DNA from: Heterostelium multicystogenum
Taxonomy: Eukaryota > Evosea > Eumycetozoa > Acytosteliales > Acytosteliaceae
Direction: 5' to 3'
DNA: 64,000 nucleotides
NCBI GenBank assembly: GCA_003667245.1
Contig: RCNN01000030.1
Coordinates: forward strand, 1-64,000
The position numbers and the translations under genes are program-made. The notes beneath the pieces were generated by a model, which was not told the origin of the DNA, did no database searches, and saw only the letters and a program-made list of their open reading frames with translations. Below, piece by piece: positions 50,903 through 63,156 of this stretch; position 1 is the first letter of the stretch, and each line of letters starts with the position of its first letter.

Positions 50903-51790
50903 ATGTTACAACAAATTGTTAATACCTTGAAGACCAACAAGGTGATTCCATCATTCCTTGAAGCATCCTTCAATCCAAGTAAGAATATTAAGCTAATGAT
51001 GAAGATGATGTTGATCATATGAAACAATGATGATTATTAACTGATATCATAATTATACACTATCGATAGCAACACTTGTTAAAGTCGCCTACAATGGCAA
51101 GGAGATTGTCCCAGGTGAAATTCTTACTCCATCACAAGTAAGTTCTCAATGTTGTTTACAATATGTTATAGATGTTAGTTAATCAATATTCATTCTTTCA
51201 TTTGTTTACACTTAGGTATTGAAGCAACCAACTGTTCAATTCGATGCAGAACCAAATGAGTATTATACCTTAGTCTTATGTGGTATGTTTATATAAATAC
51301 CTATCATTTAGATGAATATTAATAGTCGGAGCGGTATCTATATATATAGATCCAGATGCACCATCACGTCAAGATCCAAAGTACTCGCCATGGCTTCACT
51401 GGATCGTTACCAACATTCCAAGCAACAAAGTCAGTGAGGGAGAGGTTTTAGCCGCCTACATCGGAGCTGGTCCACCCGAAAAGACTGGTTTACACCGTTA
51501 CTGCTTCTTTGTCTTCCAACAACAAAGCAAATTAAAGTTCACTGGTGAATACATCTTACCAAACTATGTAAGTACTTTGTGCACGCCAATCTAGTTTAAG
51601 AAACAATAGCTAACGACAATCAAATACAGTGCTGATAAGAGAGATAGATGGGGATTTGAAACATTTGTTAACAAGTGGAACTTGAAGGTTAAGGGTGCCA
51701 ATTTTCTTCGAAGCTGAATATGATGATGCTGTACCAAGTCTCTACAAGATTCTTGGTGAAACCAAAACTCAACCAAAATTAATTGAATAA
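50903..51790 (+). CDS. phosphatidylethanolamine-binding protein (PEBP)
   Basis: I chose the ATG at 50903 because MLQQIVNTLKTNKVIPSFLE matches the usual PEBP N-terminus and length (about 195 residues). Exons 50903-50978, 51070-51137, 51216-51282, 51350-51567 and from about 51630 to 51790. Hallmarks: DPDAPSRQDPKYSPWLHWIV (PEBP signature) and GAGPPEKTGLHRYCFFVFQQ. Both form the anion pocket that binds phosphatidylethanolamine or phosphate groups; relatives regulate kinases. The last exon (SADKRDRWGFETFVNKWNLK) needs a frame change at its start and another at the T-run near 51703. Confidence 0.92.
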
Positions 51791-52338
51791 ACAAATCACA
51801 TGCATAGCTTATCAAGTTTGAATAAGAATAATCATCCAAACAGGTAATTCCCTATTTATCTTTATTTTTGATGGTGATGATCCTATTCACTTTTATCTTT
51901 CAAATTGTAGATGTACACCCTGCCACGCCACGCCTTTTGCCAGTTCACCACCAGGCCAAGACAAAAGTATTATATATATAATATTAAGACCAAAAGGTGT
52001 GTGTTATTTTGAATTTTCATCTTAATTACGTATGTTTTGATCATTCTTTGCAAAGATGTTCTATTGGAAACAGAGAATCTCTTGATTTTTTTAGGATTTT
52101 TTAATTTGCATTTGGGATTTTTGGTAATTATCAACCTTTATTGGGATATGAATGACTTTCTGATTTGTTTAATCAAAAAGGAAATTTCAATTTAATTAAT
52201 AATACACTAACTTGTTGAACCTTTGTAGTATATATCATCTTTGTTCACCTACATACTTATATATTGAATTGTCTGATATTATCTATCATAATAATAATAA
52301 TAAAAAACAATTTTAGATTTTTAAAAAAACAAAACATA
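51791..52338. other. intergenic region
   Basis: 548 bp, AT-rich; short ATA/TAA repeats near 52290. No gene seen. Confidence 0.5.
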
Positions 52339-53576
52339 ATGGAAGAATTACTTAAATTACAGGTACCAAGATTACCAAATAAAAAATGAGCATCCATATC
52401 ATATGCATGATATGATCTTCGATACTCCAGATGCATTGAAAAGGGTCTATACTGAGGAATTGTCGACTATTGAATGCATTGCCCATGTTTTGCACTCTGA
52501 TCGCATCAAGCGTATTCTTTTGGTTGGTATTGGTACCTCGTGGCATGCCACCCTGAATGCCGCCTATCTCTTGGACAGAGTTGGAGGCATTGGACTCTCC
52601 GATACCAAAACAGTCGCCGCCTGGAACAGCTTCGATTTCATTCAACAACAGCCAAAGATTGATAACTCCACTGCAGTCATCATCTTCTCACATCGTGGAG
52701 TCAAGAAGTTTAGCTATCAGTCATACATCCGTGCAAAAGAATCTGGTTGCTACACAGTTTTGTTCACTGGTGTTGGAGCTGCACTCGTTGAGAAGCTAGA
52801 TGCAGTCGTTAGAACTTCAAAGCCTGAACAATCGTCCGCATTCACAATCAGCCACAGTTGCTCCACCTTTGTTTCCTTGATTCTTGCAGTGAAGCTTGGT
52901 GTCAAGAATGGTGTGGCCATTGCAAAAGACATTGATGAGAACCACTTGGCCAAAGTTCCAGAATACTTTGCCTCGCTTCTCCAGGATGAGACTCCCTACA
53001 AGAGATGGGCATCAACCGTTGGAGAGAAATCATATCTCCCATTCGTAGGATATCTAGGAAATGTCTCGAATTGCTATGAAGTTGCACTCAAAATTAAAGA
53101 AGCTGCCTGGGTAGTTGCAGAAGGCTTCCAGATTGAGCAATTCATACACGGACCCTTCGTAGCTGTCGATGAGAAGACTGCTTTGACTGCCATTATTAAC
53201 CCAGACCCACTTGGTAAAGATAGATCCCACCATCTATTGAGTAGGTATCAATCATATTTATTAAGCCAATTTATCTGAGACTATGCTGATGTCGATTCAT
53301 TTGAATATAATAACAACAGAGGCTGCCAAGCATGTTGGTGCCGTCATTACAGCAATCACCACAAAGAGTGATATTACAACCGAAGCAATTGTTGGAGCTG
53401 AGAACACAATTAAATTGGTCGATGTACCTGAGCCAGTAAGCATTATTACCAATGTCGGATGTCTACAATTGCTCACCTACTATTTGGCATTGGAGAAAAA
53501 GACCAATCCCGATACTTTCCGTAGAGATCAACCCAAGCACTGCGATGCATTCACTGCAGTTGGACTAGTCATTTAA
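52339..53576 (+). CDS. double-SIS sugar-phosphate isomerase-like protein
   Basis: ATG at 52339; intron 53241-53319; about 390 residues. The first SIS domain has GIGTSWHATLNAAYLLDRVG and VIIFSHRGVKKFS in place of the usual SxSGxT; the second has YLPFVGYLGNVSNCYEVALK, ACxE-like AWVVAEGFQIEQFIHGPF and AFTAVGLVI at the end. The order and EQFIHGPF resemble the isomerase half of GlmS and bacterial FrlB/AgaS proteins, but there is no N-terminal glutaminase domain. Probable phosphosugar isomerase or deaminase; substrate unknown. A one-base shift is needed near 52372 between the first residues and YQIKNEHPYHMHDM. Gene content looks bacterial in flavour, but it has an intron and host-like codon use. 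Confidence 0.82.
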
Positions 53577-56231
53577 ATGTAACAAATAATATTTTATTAC
53601 AATCAAGATATCATATGCCACCTATTTGCCAAACATCATCAAATAAATATAACATTGTTATCTTTGAACAAAATAAGTGGTGGTAATTATTGCATGTGTT
53701 GTGTTTTCAGTTAATTGTGCTACTTTATCATGAATGAAACGCAAAGCAAGTGTTTATTTTAATCTTGATTAAGGTGAGTGTTGTGTTCATTTGACGGTGT
53801 GGGTATTGTTTAATTTGATCAATCAATCATCATTTTTGTTTTTCAGTTTGGATTACTACTACTTTTTGCAAATATAATTAGACTTATCTATCTATTATTT
53901 CTAAGGATATTGTGCAATACACAAACACTACTGCTGTATTTCATTGTAAAAGATAATACTTTTATTAACTCAAAGTAGATTGTGTTCATCGATATATACA
54001 TAATAACCATCATCTACAACAACTCAGAAATATACCAACAATCCAATATACGACGATGTATTAGTTTAGTTTGCAAAACCATTCTTTCAATCGCAAACTA
54101 AATAACCTTCGATCGAGACCAACCAATCAAATCCATCCAAATTAGATATATATAATTATCTTTCAATATAATTTATCTCATTCCTGTATATATATGTTTA
54201 TAGTCTATTTTTAATCAAACAAATAATATTTGTATATATTCTTTAGTATCCTATCTATATAGTTATTTATTTATTATTGCCAATATCTTCTTCTTTCACA
54301 CTCCAACGCATCCTGTATATAATAATATAACATTCCAAATCTCATAAGATATAGAACCAAACTCAATCAAATCCATTCAACAACATATAGGAATAGCAGT
54401 AACAACCAATCCATTCTACACCATACAATTTCAAGCTCAGCTACTTCATCGTTACCATTCATTCTTCTCTTTTATCTATCTATCATACCAACCCAACTTT
54501 CCTGTTCTTTTCGCCTACCTATCAAATCAACTACCTATCTATTCTAATCTAGCATATCATTATCATATCACATCATACTTTATCATCTTATAAAACAGCA
54601 TACCATTCTTACACTGACCTGCACCTACGCACCTGTATATATTACATTGCAAGAAGCACTGCACTGCCAAATTTATATCTGTATAATCAATCACTCAATC
54701 AACTACAACAACAACAACAACAACAACAACCCCAAGTTTCTTTTATTATTATTATTAATATTATTCCAAAACCAAAAAGTAGAGTCTTTTTTGGAAACAC
54801 CACCTCAACGTTGCCACTCCACCCAACCTCAGAAAAACAACTGCGTTGCTGCTTCTATTTCTGTCCAACAACAACAACAACACAAACAACACACACACAA
54901 CCTCAACCAACAAAATCATCATCATCTATATTGTTTTCAACTAAACTTACTCTCACCTCCTTTGCATCTCATTCTTGATATACCACATCGCATACACCTC
55001 TAATATTATTATTATTCCTATTTAATTACATTACTTGACTTTATTAAATTTAATCAATCAAACACCAACACCAACAACAACACTTAACACAAGAACAACA
55101 CCAACAACAACTACAACTACAACAACACATATCAAAGTAACAATTGGTTTTTGTTTTATTGTTTTATTGTTTATTTTTTTTTAATTAAACATTTAATTAA
55201 ATATTATTATTTTTTACTATTTTTACAATTTTAATATTAAATTATTGTTTTCATTCATTCATCATCATCATCATCACTTACAACAATAACAACTACAAAC
55301 AAACAAACATTAAACAACAAATATAACAATCAATCAATCAATCAATCAATTAATCAATCAAAATAAAAATAAAATAATATAAGCAAGCAAACCAACATAT
55401 TTGACCAAAGTTTATATATTACATTTCCTTTTTCATATTTCTTAATAATATATCTACCAATATAACCATAACCTCAGAACTCCAATAATAATAATAACAA
55501 TAGCAACTTAGATAACTTTTAAATATACATATAAATAGGTTTTGTTTTAATTTATTTATATATATAACAATTTTTATTAATAATAATAGTAGTTTATTGT
55601 TAAAGCTAACAGTTTCCTAATTTTCACTTTTTATTATATTAATATCCAATTCAACCTACCTGCTTATAATACTACATTATTTTTAACTTTTTTTATTCCA
55701 AGTTTTGAAAAATAACATATATCCAACCAAAAAGTTAAATTAAATTTCAAATAATTGTTTTTTTAATTTTGTTTGTTGTGTTGGATATTAAATTTTCTCA
55801 GCAATTTCCCCCACACAACCTATTTGCACCTTTGATTATAATTGATAATTAATACATATAAACACATCCGCCTTATTATCACAAGTAATATATTCATATA
55901 TATTTTATTATTAAGTCAACTGTAGCCCTAGCTTGTTTGTCTATTTGGAATTGTACTATAAGGTACTCTGACAGAGCAAAGAACACAACAAACACAACAA
56001 CTACAACAACAACAACAGAAGTGACAATAACCATCGCCACTAGGTTATCAACTCACCAACGACTCAACCCTCCAATTTAATTCATTTTTATTTTATTAGT
56101 TGAGTTGGAGAAAGAGAGACTGCTTTGTTGATTCCTTTCAAACAAAGACAGACGAATCTATCTCTATCGCTCAACCATCCCTGAGAGGCAAACATCAAAA
56201 ATAGAACACCTTAAATTATTTTTTTAACTCG
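53577..56231. other. 2.65-kb region, probable long leader/promoter of the MATH gene
   Basis: No supported gene. From about 53950 to 55350 the + strand is strongly A/C-rich, with CAA runs (54700-54730, 55065-55130) and AATC repeats near 55331-55362. A Gln/His/Asn frame at 54647-55003 has no ATG start and only repeat composition. A long 5' UTR with CAA repeats is likely. Confidence 0.5.
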
Positions 56232-59200
56232 ATGATGAACTACGTCCTGAACAACGATCAACAAAATCCTCAGAATAATAACGCCAATAATAACGCTAAC
56301 AACGCCAACAACGCCAACATTGGCGGCACCAATGGAAACTCCCTAAGCTCCTCAAGCAATGTATCAAATAGTACTGTGAATATGAATAACAATCCAAATG
56401 TAAATAATAACAATATCAGCTTAACACATGTTGCTCAAGGAAGTTCAAACATCAGTACAAACAACACAGCTCATCCGATCGTCAAAGATCCTATGTCAGA
56501 GGATTTCAATGAGCCAAGTAGAGGTGCAAAGACTGTAGAAATTGGCAACTTCAGCACTTATAAAGAGAGTTTCTATACACCAATATTCAATCTATGTGGT
56601 GCAAACTGGTATGTATAACATTTGTAATTCGCGTACGATACAACTAACTAACTCAATACTATTATTCATTACTTAAATACAGGCGACTATTAATTTTCCC
56701 GAAGGAAATAATAGTCCAGGAAATATATCGATATTCCTCGACTATTATGATATTGGAATTAATCCACTATACGAAAAGGAAGCTGGTTTGACTTTGACTT
56801 TAATCAAACCAACTTGACTCAAAGAAAAAATGTAAAGAAATGTAGGTAAACAAATATTTAACTCAATAAGATCACCTATTAATTATCGTACTCAAACTTT
56901 ATAGCATCGAACCATAAATTCTCTTTCAAAGGTGTAAACTGGGGATTTGTTAGTTTCTTAAATCTTCAAATATTATTGAAACCAGAGAATGGATTCTTGA
57001 TTCAAGATAAATTGAAAATTAAGGTTGAAATCCAATCACCACTAACAATCGATAATTCAGATCCACTGTAAGTATTATTGCTATTGAAACTATTATTGAG
57101 TATAATTATTAATCTATTAAACATCATAACTATAGTAATGTCAAACCTTATGGTAGATTCTCATATAGTCTTACCAATTTCACACATCATTATGAAAACT
57201 TTTATTCTCCAACCTATTATGTATGCGGATCCAATTGGAGAATCTATATATTCCCGAATGGATACTCGTCGCCCAATTACTTTTCAGTGTATCTGGATCT
57301 TCTGGATGTAAAATTCAAACCACTCATGATCAAGCATCTATTCTTTGCAATTGAGATTGTCAACCAGAAGAATCCAGAGAAGAATTTGAAAAAAGTGGGT
57401 CGATCATGTTTATGATGATAAGAACATGAATTTTGGTTTCCCAAAGTTTGTTCTTTTAGCAACTCTTTTAAATGCAGACCTAGGATTCATCGTCGATGAT
57501 ACCATCATTATTAACATCGAATTCACTGTAATGTCATCCAACTTTGTAGAACCATCCCCAGAGTAAGTATTTTCTCAAAATGTGAAGTCTTTGTAACTTT
57601 AAATCTAATCAAGTCTTCAATAGCTTTGAGATTGAATCAAATCTAGGTAATCCAGATTGTGGAAAATTCTCCTTCCATGCCAAAAAGAATCCAAATACCG
57701 ATCTTATTTTCTCTCCTACTTACCATATAGCCGGCAGCAATTGGCAATTGGTTAGTTATCCTCTGGAGAATCTTACCGATTATTTTTCAATCTATTTAGA
57801 TCTTGTAGATATTAAAACCAAACCACTCTTGCGAAAGCATATATCTTTTGCAATTGAAATTGTAAATCAAAATAATCCAGCAAAGAACTTCAAGAAATGT
57901 AAGTCCAATATATCCTATTTAAATCAACGCTTTAAACTAACTCTGTTTATATTACACAGATATAAGCAATATATATTCATATAATTCCTTTAGCTGGCTA
58001 TTCCAAAAGTTTATGAAGAATCACACTTTGATGGATCCCAAGATGGGATTTATCAAGAACGATATTATCATCATAAACGTCGAATTGATTGCAATTTCAT
58101 CCGACTTTTTAAAACCAATTCCATTCAACCATGAACAGTCAGTCATTGAGGTGCCACGTCCTGTCATTTACAACTACAATTTTATTGACGAGAAACACTC
58201 AGAACAACAAGCTTGAGGAGGTCTCTGGTAGCTTCTCATATGATATTCAAAACTTCTCAACACTTGAAAAGAGTTTTTTACTCTCCAATCTTCACTCTTA
58301 ATAATACCAGTTGGAGATTCTATATTTTCCCCAAAGGAAACAGCGCACAAAACTTCTTTTCTCTCTACTTAGATTATGTTGACCCCAAAGTGAAGCCAAA
58401 GATTAGACAATACATTTGTTTCGTCCTTGAAGTTGTAAATAAGAAAAACCCAGCCAAATCTGAAAAGAAATGTATATATTATTATTATTCTAGTAATACC
58501 GTTACTATTCTTATATACTAATACTATTTACAATAGATTCATTCCATACATTCTGTTATAGCAGTGTCAATTGGGGATTTAAGAAGTTTATCTCTCTCTT
58601 GAAAATGTAAAAGATCCAACTGCTGGATTCATTGACAATGACACCATCACCGTCAAAGTTACTATATTTTTTCTTGGCCCAAAGTAACTTGGACACCAAC
58701 CAGTAAGTTTAAACATCAAATCAAACATTACATAACATATATTAATATATTTATTTTTAATATAGTTTGCTTTCATATTCACATGAAAAGTCAAAGCATA
58801 TTCAATTATATAGTAATAGTAAGGATGAAAACTATTACTACGGAGATATTGAAGAAGCAGAAAGCAGAAGAAGAAGCCTACTACTACCATACTATCAAGT
58901 TAACGATGGATTCAGATTTTGAAAAGGCTTCATCGTTTGATTTACTTGATTTCTCTAACCACCAAGCCATTAAGATCAGAAAAACATCTACTTTGCTTGA
59001 GTTGAAGCTACAGATACAAATGATCTATGGAATTTCCTTTGAGAGACAGAGAATCTGGTTCTGGGACCAAACACAGAATCAGGACTAAGCCATCAAAGAT
59101 CAGCAGATGTCCAATCATTCTAGATGATGAGGATATTTTCAATCAATATACTACTCACTATGGTCAAGTAGAAATGAGATTCCACTTGGAAGTATCAAAC

Positions 59201-60039
59201 TCACCACTACCAAATGTATGTTAAAACCACCTATTTATCTAAATAACTAAATATTAATACATTTTATTCTTTAGGATAAAAATCTATTCTTTGACCCAAT
59301 TCAAAATGATAATGCCTTGGTATTCTTCAAGTACTATGATCCATACAAGCAATCAATAGAATATATCACTTCCAAGGTTTGTCCAACCAAACTATCCTAT
59401 CTCCTACCTTACTCCATTTTTTGAACCAGAAACTTGGTTTCCATCCAAATACACCACTCCTTCTATTTGGTGAGCTCTCATTGAATCTCATATATCAACT
59501 TGATCCAAAACCGTACTCTCAAATCGTTTGAAGTCAATCATGGTGATATTATTTATTGTCAACAATATCAGCTTTTAAGGTTTGTTATTTACTTTATTCA
59601 ATAACTGTTTGCATTCAAAATACTAATATTATTTAAAACAGAGGAAAAGCCCAATTACCATTTGTTCCAGATTATTTCAACTTTATTTTCAACAAGATTA
59701 TTGTTACCTTCCAGATTATCAACTATAAGAACTTAAATAATGATTCACCACTCTCTTTCAAGTTGGAGATCCTCAAAGGAATGAAGCATGCAGATATTGT
59801 AAGACGTATTGCAGAGGTCGTTCAGACATTCCCCCAGAATATCAATCTCTACTCCATTCCCAACACTCATTCCACCTCTACTGGTAAACAAGCTTATCAT
59901 TCCAAGTGATAAACCAATCTACGATATGTTGAATGCACAACAAAGAAAACTGGACTTTATTTTGGTTGAGGTCAAGGAACCTATCTTCCAATTAACTACC
60001 TCTCATCACTTGATCCAAACAAAATATTCTACTATCTAG
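56232..60039 (+). CDS. four tandem MATH domains plus USP7-type ubiquitin-like tail, no protease domain
   Basis: ATG at 56232. Residues 1-100 are Asn-rich. Four MATH/TRAF-like domains follow at about 56550-57070, 57135-57563, 57624-58140 and 58213-58700. Each has F(Y/F)(S/T)P near its start, a W at the strand W(R/Q)(L/I/F), and a GFI.(D/N)D.I strand near its end; MATH 2 reads NFYSPTYYVCGSNWRIYIFP. After a linker of about 45 codons comes the helix EILKKQKAEEEAYYYHTIKL and USP7 HUBL-type domains: IRKTSTLLELKLQIQMIYG with RIWFWDQ, then NDNALVFFKYYDPYKQSIEY, then IVTFQIINYKNLNNDSPLSF and KLIIPSDKPIYDML. In USP7 about 330 residues of Cys/His protease lie between MATH and this helix; here there is no room and no Cys or His box. 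Short introns and at least six frame breaks. Likely a ubiquitin-pathway scaffold (inference). Confidence 0.78.
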
Positions 60040-61346
60040 AACCCATCTACCATTGATCATTCTCCCAAACATATTTTTTGCAAACAAATAAATAAAAAAA
60101 TAAATAAAAAATTAAAAAAATTAATAAAAACTCATCCAACCTCCCATTGGACTAATGATTAACGTCTAATCATAAATTTATTATTTGATTTATCAGGTCA
60201 CCCTCACTTTGGTAATGACTGCAATTTTAATAAAATTCCACAAAAAATTCAGTATCAAAAAAATTCCCTTAATAGTTGATGTTTTTTACTTTCTCACCTT
60301 TTTATCAGTACAGTTGTAGGTGAGTTAGATTGGAGATAATTTGTGCCTCAAGGTTGACGTCTTACTTCGATACAACTTCCCAAAAAAAATGAAATTCAAA
60401 CGATTTACGGCATATTCAACTAGACCTCCGAGTAGTAGGAGTCATTGCAATTGCAAATGACTTCGTCCTTCAGCTGGTGGATTCAGGGTTCCGAATGGAA
60501 CTTTGGAGAAACAAAAAACAATTCCTTGGTGCCTCATAAAGAGAAGCCAAACCTCTACTCGGATGTTACGCATTCACAAAAATCTCCAACCCTTTTGTAT
60601 GTTATTTATTTGATTGTGAGGAATTGATAGTTAGAATTGAAAGTTTTAGTTTATGGAAACCTACTATGAAAACTACAAAATCTTTTAAGTAAGTTAGATC
60701 ATCACACTAAATCTTTGGTGTGATCCCAATATCTGATTAGTTCTGATTAGTTTCAAATATAACTTCAGGGATTCTATAATATAATAAAAAAAACTTTCAA
60801 AGAGGCTCATAGAAAAGCTTTTAGTATTAAAAAAATAAAATTTAACAATTATTTAAACATCAACAACAATATAACAATACCAATACTTATTATTATTAAC
60901 ATATGCTATCACTGTTATTAATAATCATACCTACCACAACCACAACTATTAACCCACAACCACTACCATCATCTTAAATACAATACTAGAAAATCCTATT
61001 CAAAAGTAACCCACCAACACCACCCCCACATAGATCAAGTACTCCCAATGTACTACTACTCCTACTACTACTATTATTACTACTAATATATTAGTATTAT
61101 AAATAAAATGGTGGCTATTGTATTGTAAAAAAAAGCAAAACAAACACAAATTTATGTGTATTGTATGTTCATATTATTTATTCAACAACAATAAAAGAAA
61201 GAAAAATAAATTTAAAATTAAATCAAAATTAAAAAATAAATAAAATTTTGAATTTTTTAAAAAAGTACATATTTTTCAGTTATATAATCTATACCCTTTT
61301 TAAAATATTATTATTAATAGATATCTATCTCTGAATTACCATAGAT
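60040..61346. other. 1.3-kb intergenic region
   Basis: 60160-60640 is less AT-rich and contains an open frame at 60445-60627 without recognised motifs; I do not call it. 60840-61346 is AT-rich promoter-like DNA before the SKP1-like gene. Confidence 0.45.
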
Positions 61347-62850
61347 ATGACTGAAAATAGTAATAATACCACTAGTAATGGCGGTAGCAACATTATTGGT
61401 ACCTCAACTGCTGAGGTCGCCAGTAGCTGCACTAGCAATAATCAGAGTTGTAATAGTAACAATGACAGTAACATTAGCTGCGATAATAATAATGACAATA
61501 CCAACACTGTCGTCAACAATGAAGAATACGAGCAGCAGCAACAACTGCAGCAACAGTTAGCTGTAAGACAAAGTAATAGTCATAGTAATAGTAATCGTAA
61601 AGTCGTTAAAATAGTTAGTAATGAAGGTGACGAATATGATTTGGAAGATTGCGTAATAGAAATGTGTAGAACAGTCAAGTGTATAGCATCAGGCAAAGTT
61701 GGATTTAGAAATGGTTTGGGTGGATGGTTCAATATCGAAGGAAAATATGTACTACATAAAAAAGAAGGTCGGCTGCTGGCCACCATCTATTCAAATACCG
61801 AACAGGAGTGTATTCTCTGTTTTCCAGAGATACGCGGCCAAATATTATCGTCAATCATTGATTATTGCAAATTCCACTCTGGCGATCCCACACCTGCCCA
61901 GATATCTGAATATGACGAACAACTGATCACAATGAAGCAACCTAATCTATGCGAACTTGCTTCAGCATCTTATTATCTAGATGTCAAATCTCTAGTAAGC
62001 CTAACATCGCGCGAGATAGCAGCTCAAATTTCACGTAAGTCATAAATGCACCCTAGCTCAACTCATTGAGTTCAAACAAACTAACAGAATGTTGGAACAT
62101 TCCGGCAACACAGAGAAAAGTTCAGAAGAAATAAGAGAAACTTTTACAAATTTACATTTGGCCGGTTACAATCAGTACTTTTCATCATCTAAATGTGCAC
62201 ACAAGAAAAAGAAAGACAAAACGCAACAGATACAAACAGTTCAGCCTATAGTGGACGACAACAGAACAGTAGATGAGCTGCTGGAGTTTTTAGGTGAAGA
62301 TCAATCTCAAAAGAAAAAGAAAAAGAACAAGAAGACAAAACAGCAACCACCACAACAACTACAACAACAGACACAAAAAGCCTCCAATAAATCAACACCA
62401 ACAACCTCCAATAATAACAACAACAACAAACCAAATTCTGTAAATAATTCAAACTCATCCTCACTTTCATCATCACCTAAATCCAATTCTTCAACAGCAA
62501 CTACAACATCACTTTCATCGACACCTAATTCATTGTCACCAATCATCAATAGTAGTACGATCAACACCAACACCACTATCGATAGTATTCCGACGACAAG
62601 TTCCATGAAGATCTCAAAGAGTTCGCCTGATTTATTTAATCCTACGATTCTAAGCCAAAAATTGTATAATAACATCACCAACAGTAACATCATCGAAGAA
62701 GATGATGAGGATGACGAAATAGATCCAGACCTACAGGAGGAAATCGATCAAGAAGTCGAAAGTTTTAAGCAAAGACTAGATATGTTTAGTCGACAATCTG
62801 TAGGTACAAAAAATTGTCATTTTTCCAACATGAACAACCCAAAATACTAA
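61347..62850 (+). CDS. extended SKP1-like protein
   Basis: ATG at 61347. Residues 1-85 are Asn/Ser/Gln-rich. Then VVKIVSNEGDEYDLEDCVIE, the BTB/POZ start of SKP1 proteins, and after an insert of about 45 residues (GFRNGLGGWFNIEGKYVLHK) the rest of the fold: ILSSIIDYCKFHSGDPTPAQ, NLCELASASYYLDVKSLVSL. An intron of about 55 nt follows 62034; the next exon gives SSEEIRETFTNL, matching the SKP1 PEEIRKTFNI helix that contacts the F-box. The NDFTPEEE segment that carries the glycosylated hydroxyproline in Dictyostelium Skp1 is missing. The C-terminal 200 residues are Lys-rich, then Asn/Ser/Thr-rich, then acidic (EEDDEDDEIDPDLQEE). A frame break of one base at the intron join is likely. Either a special SCF adaptor or a divergent relative. 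Confidence 0.72.
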
Positions 62851-63156
62851 CAGTGACTTGTTATATCTATCATTTTAATAGAAACAAAAATTAACACTGC
62901 CTTCAAGAACACTGGCGGCATTACTCGATGTTTATTAAATGATAATAAACTATAACTACTACTACTAATATCCCAATAGTTGTTGGTATCAAGTTATTAT
63001 ATTATTTATTTTCAATTAAAAATGATGAGTTTTTTTTAAAAATACCAAATTATACACTGAGATTTATAAACGAAATGAATGGACTTAAATACTCAAGTAT
63101 TGATTTGCTAGGACTAGTCTAATAATAAATATTTAAGTTGTTATTTATTGTTGTTG
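62851..63156. other. convergent gene spacer
   Basis: 306 bp between the stops of two convergent genes; AT-rich 3' UTR sequence, nothing else seen. Confidence 0.5.

Noticed and set aside
54647..55003. 118-codon frame rich in Asn, Gln and His
   Set aside because: Starts without ATG inside a CAA/ATT repeat region; likely leader of the MATH gene.
60445..60627. 60-codon frame in a less AT-rich patch
   Set aside because: No motif, no conserved neighbour frame, cannot be told from chance.
62307..62693. Hydrophobic Leu/Val-rich frames on the - strand
   Set aside because: Antisense shadow of the Asn/Ser/Lys-rich SKP1-like tail.
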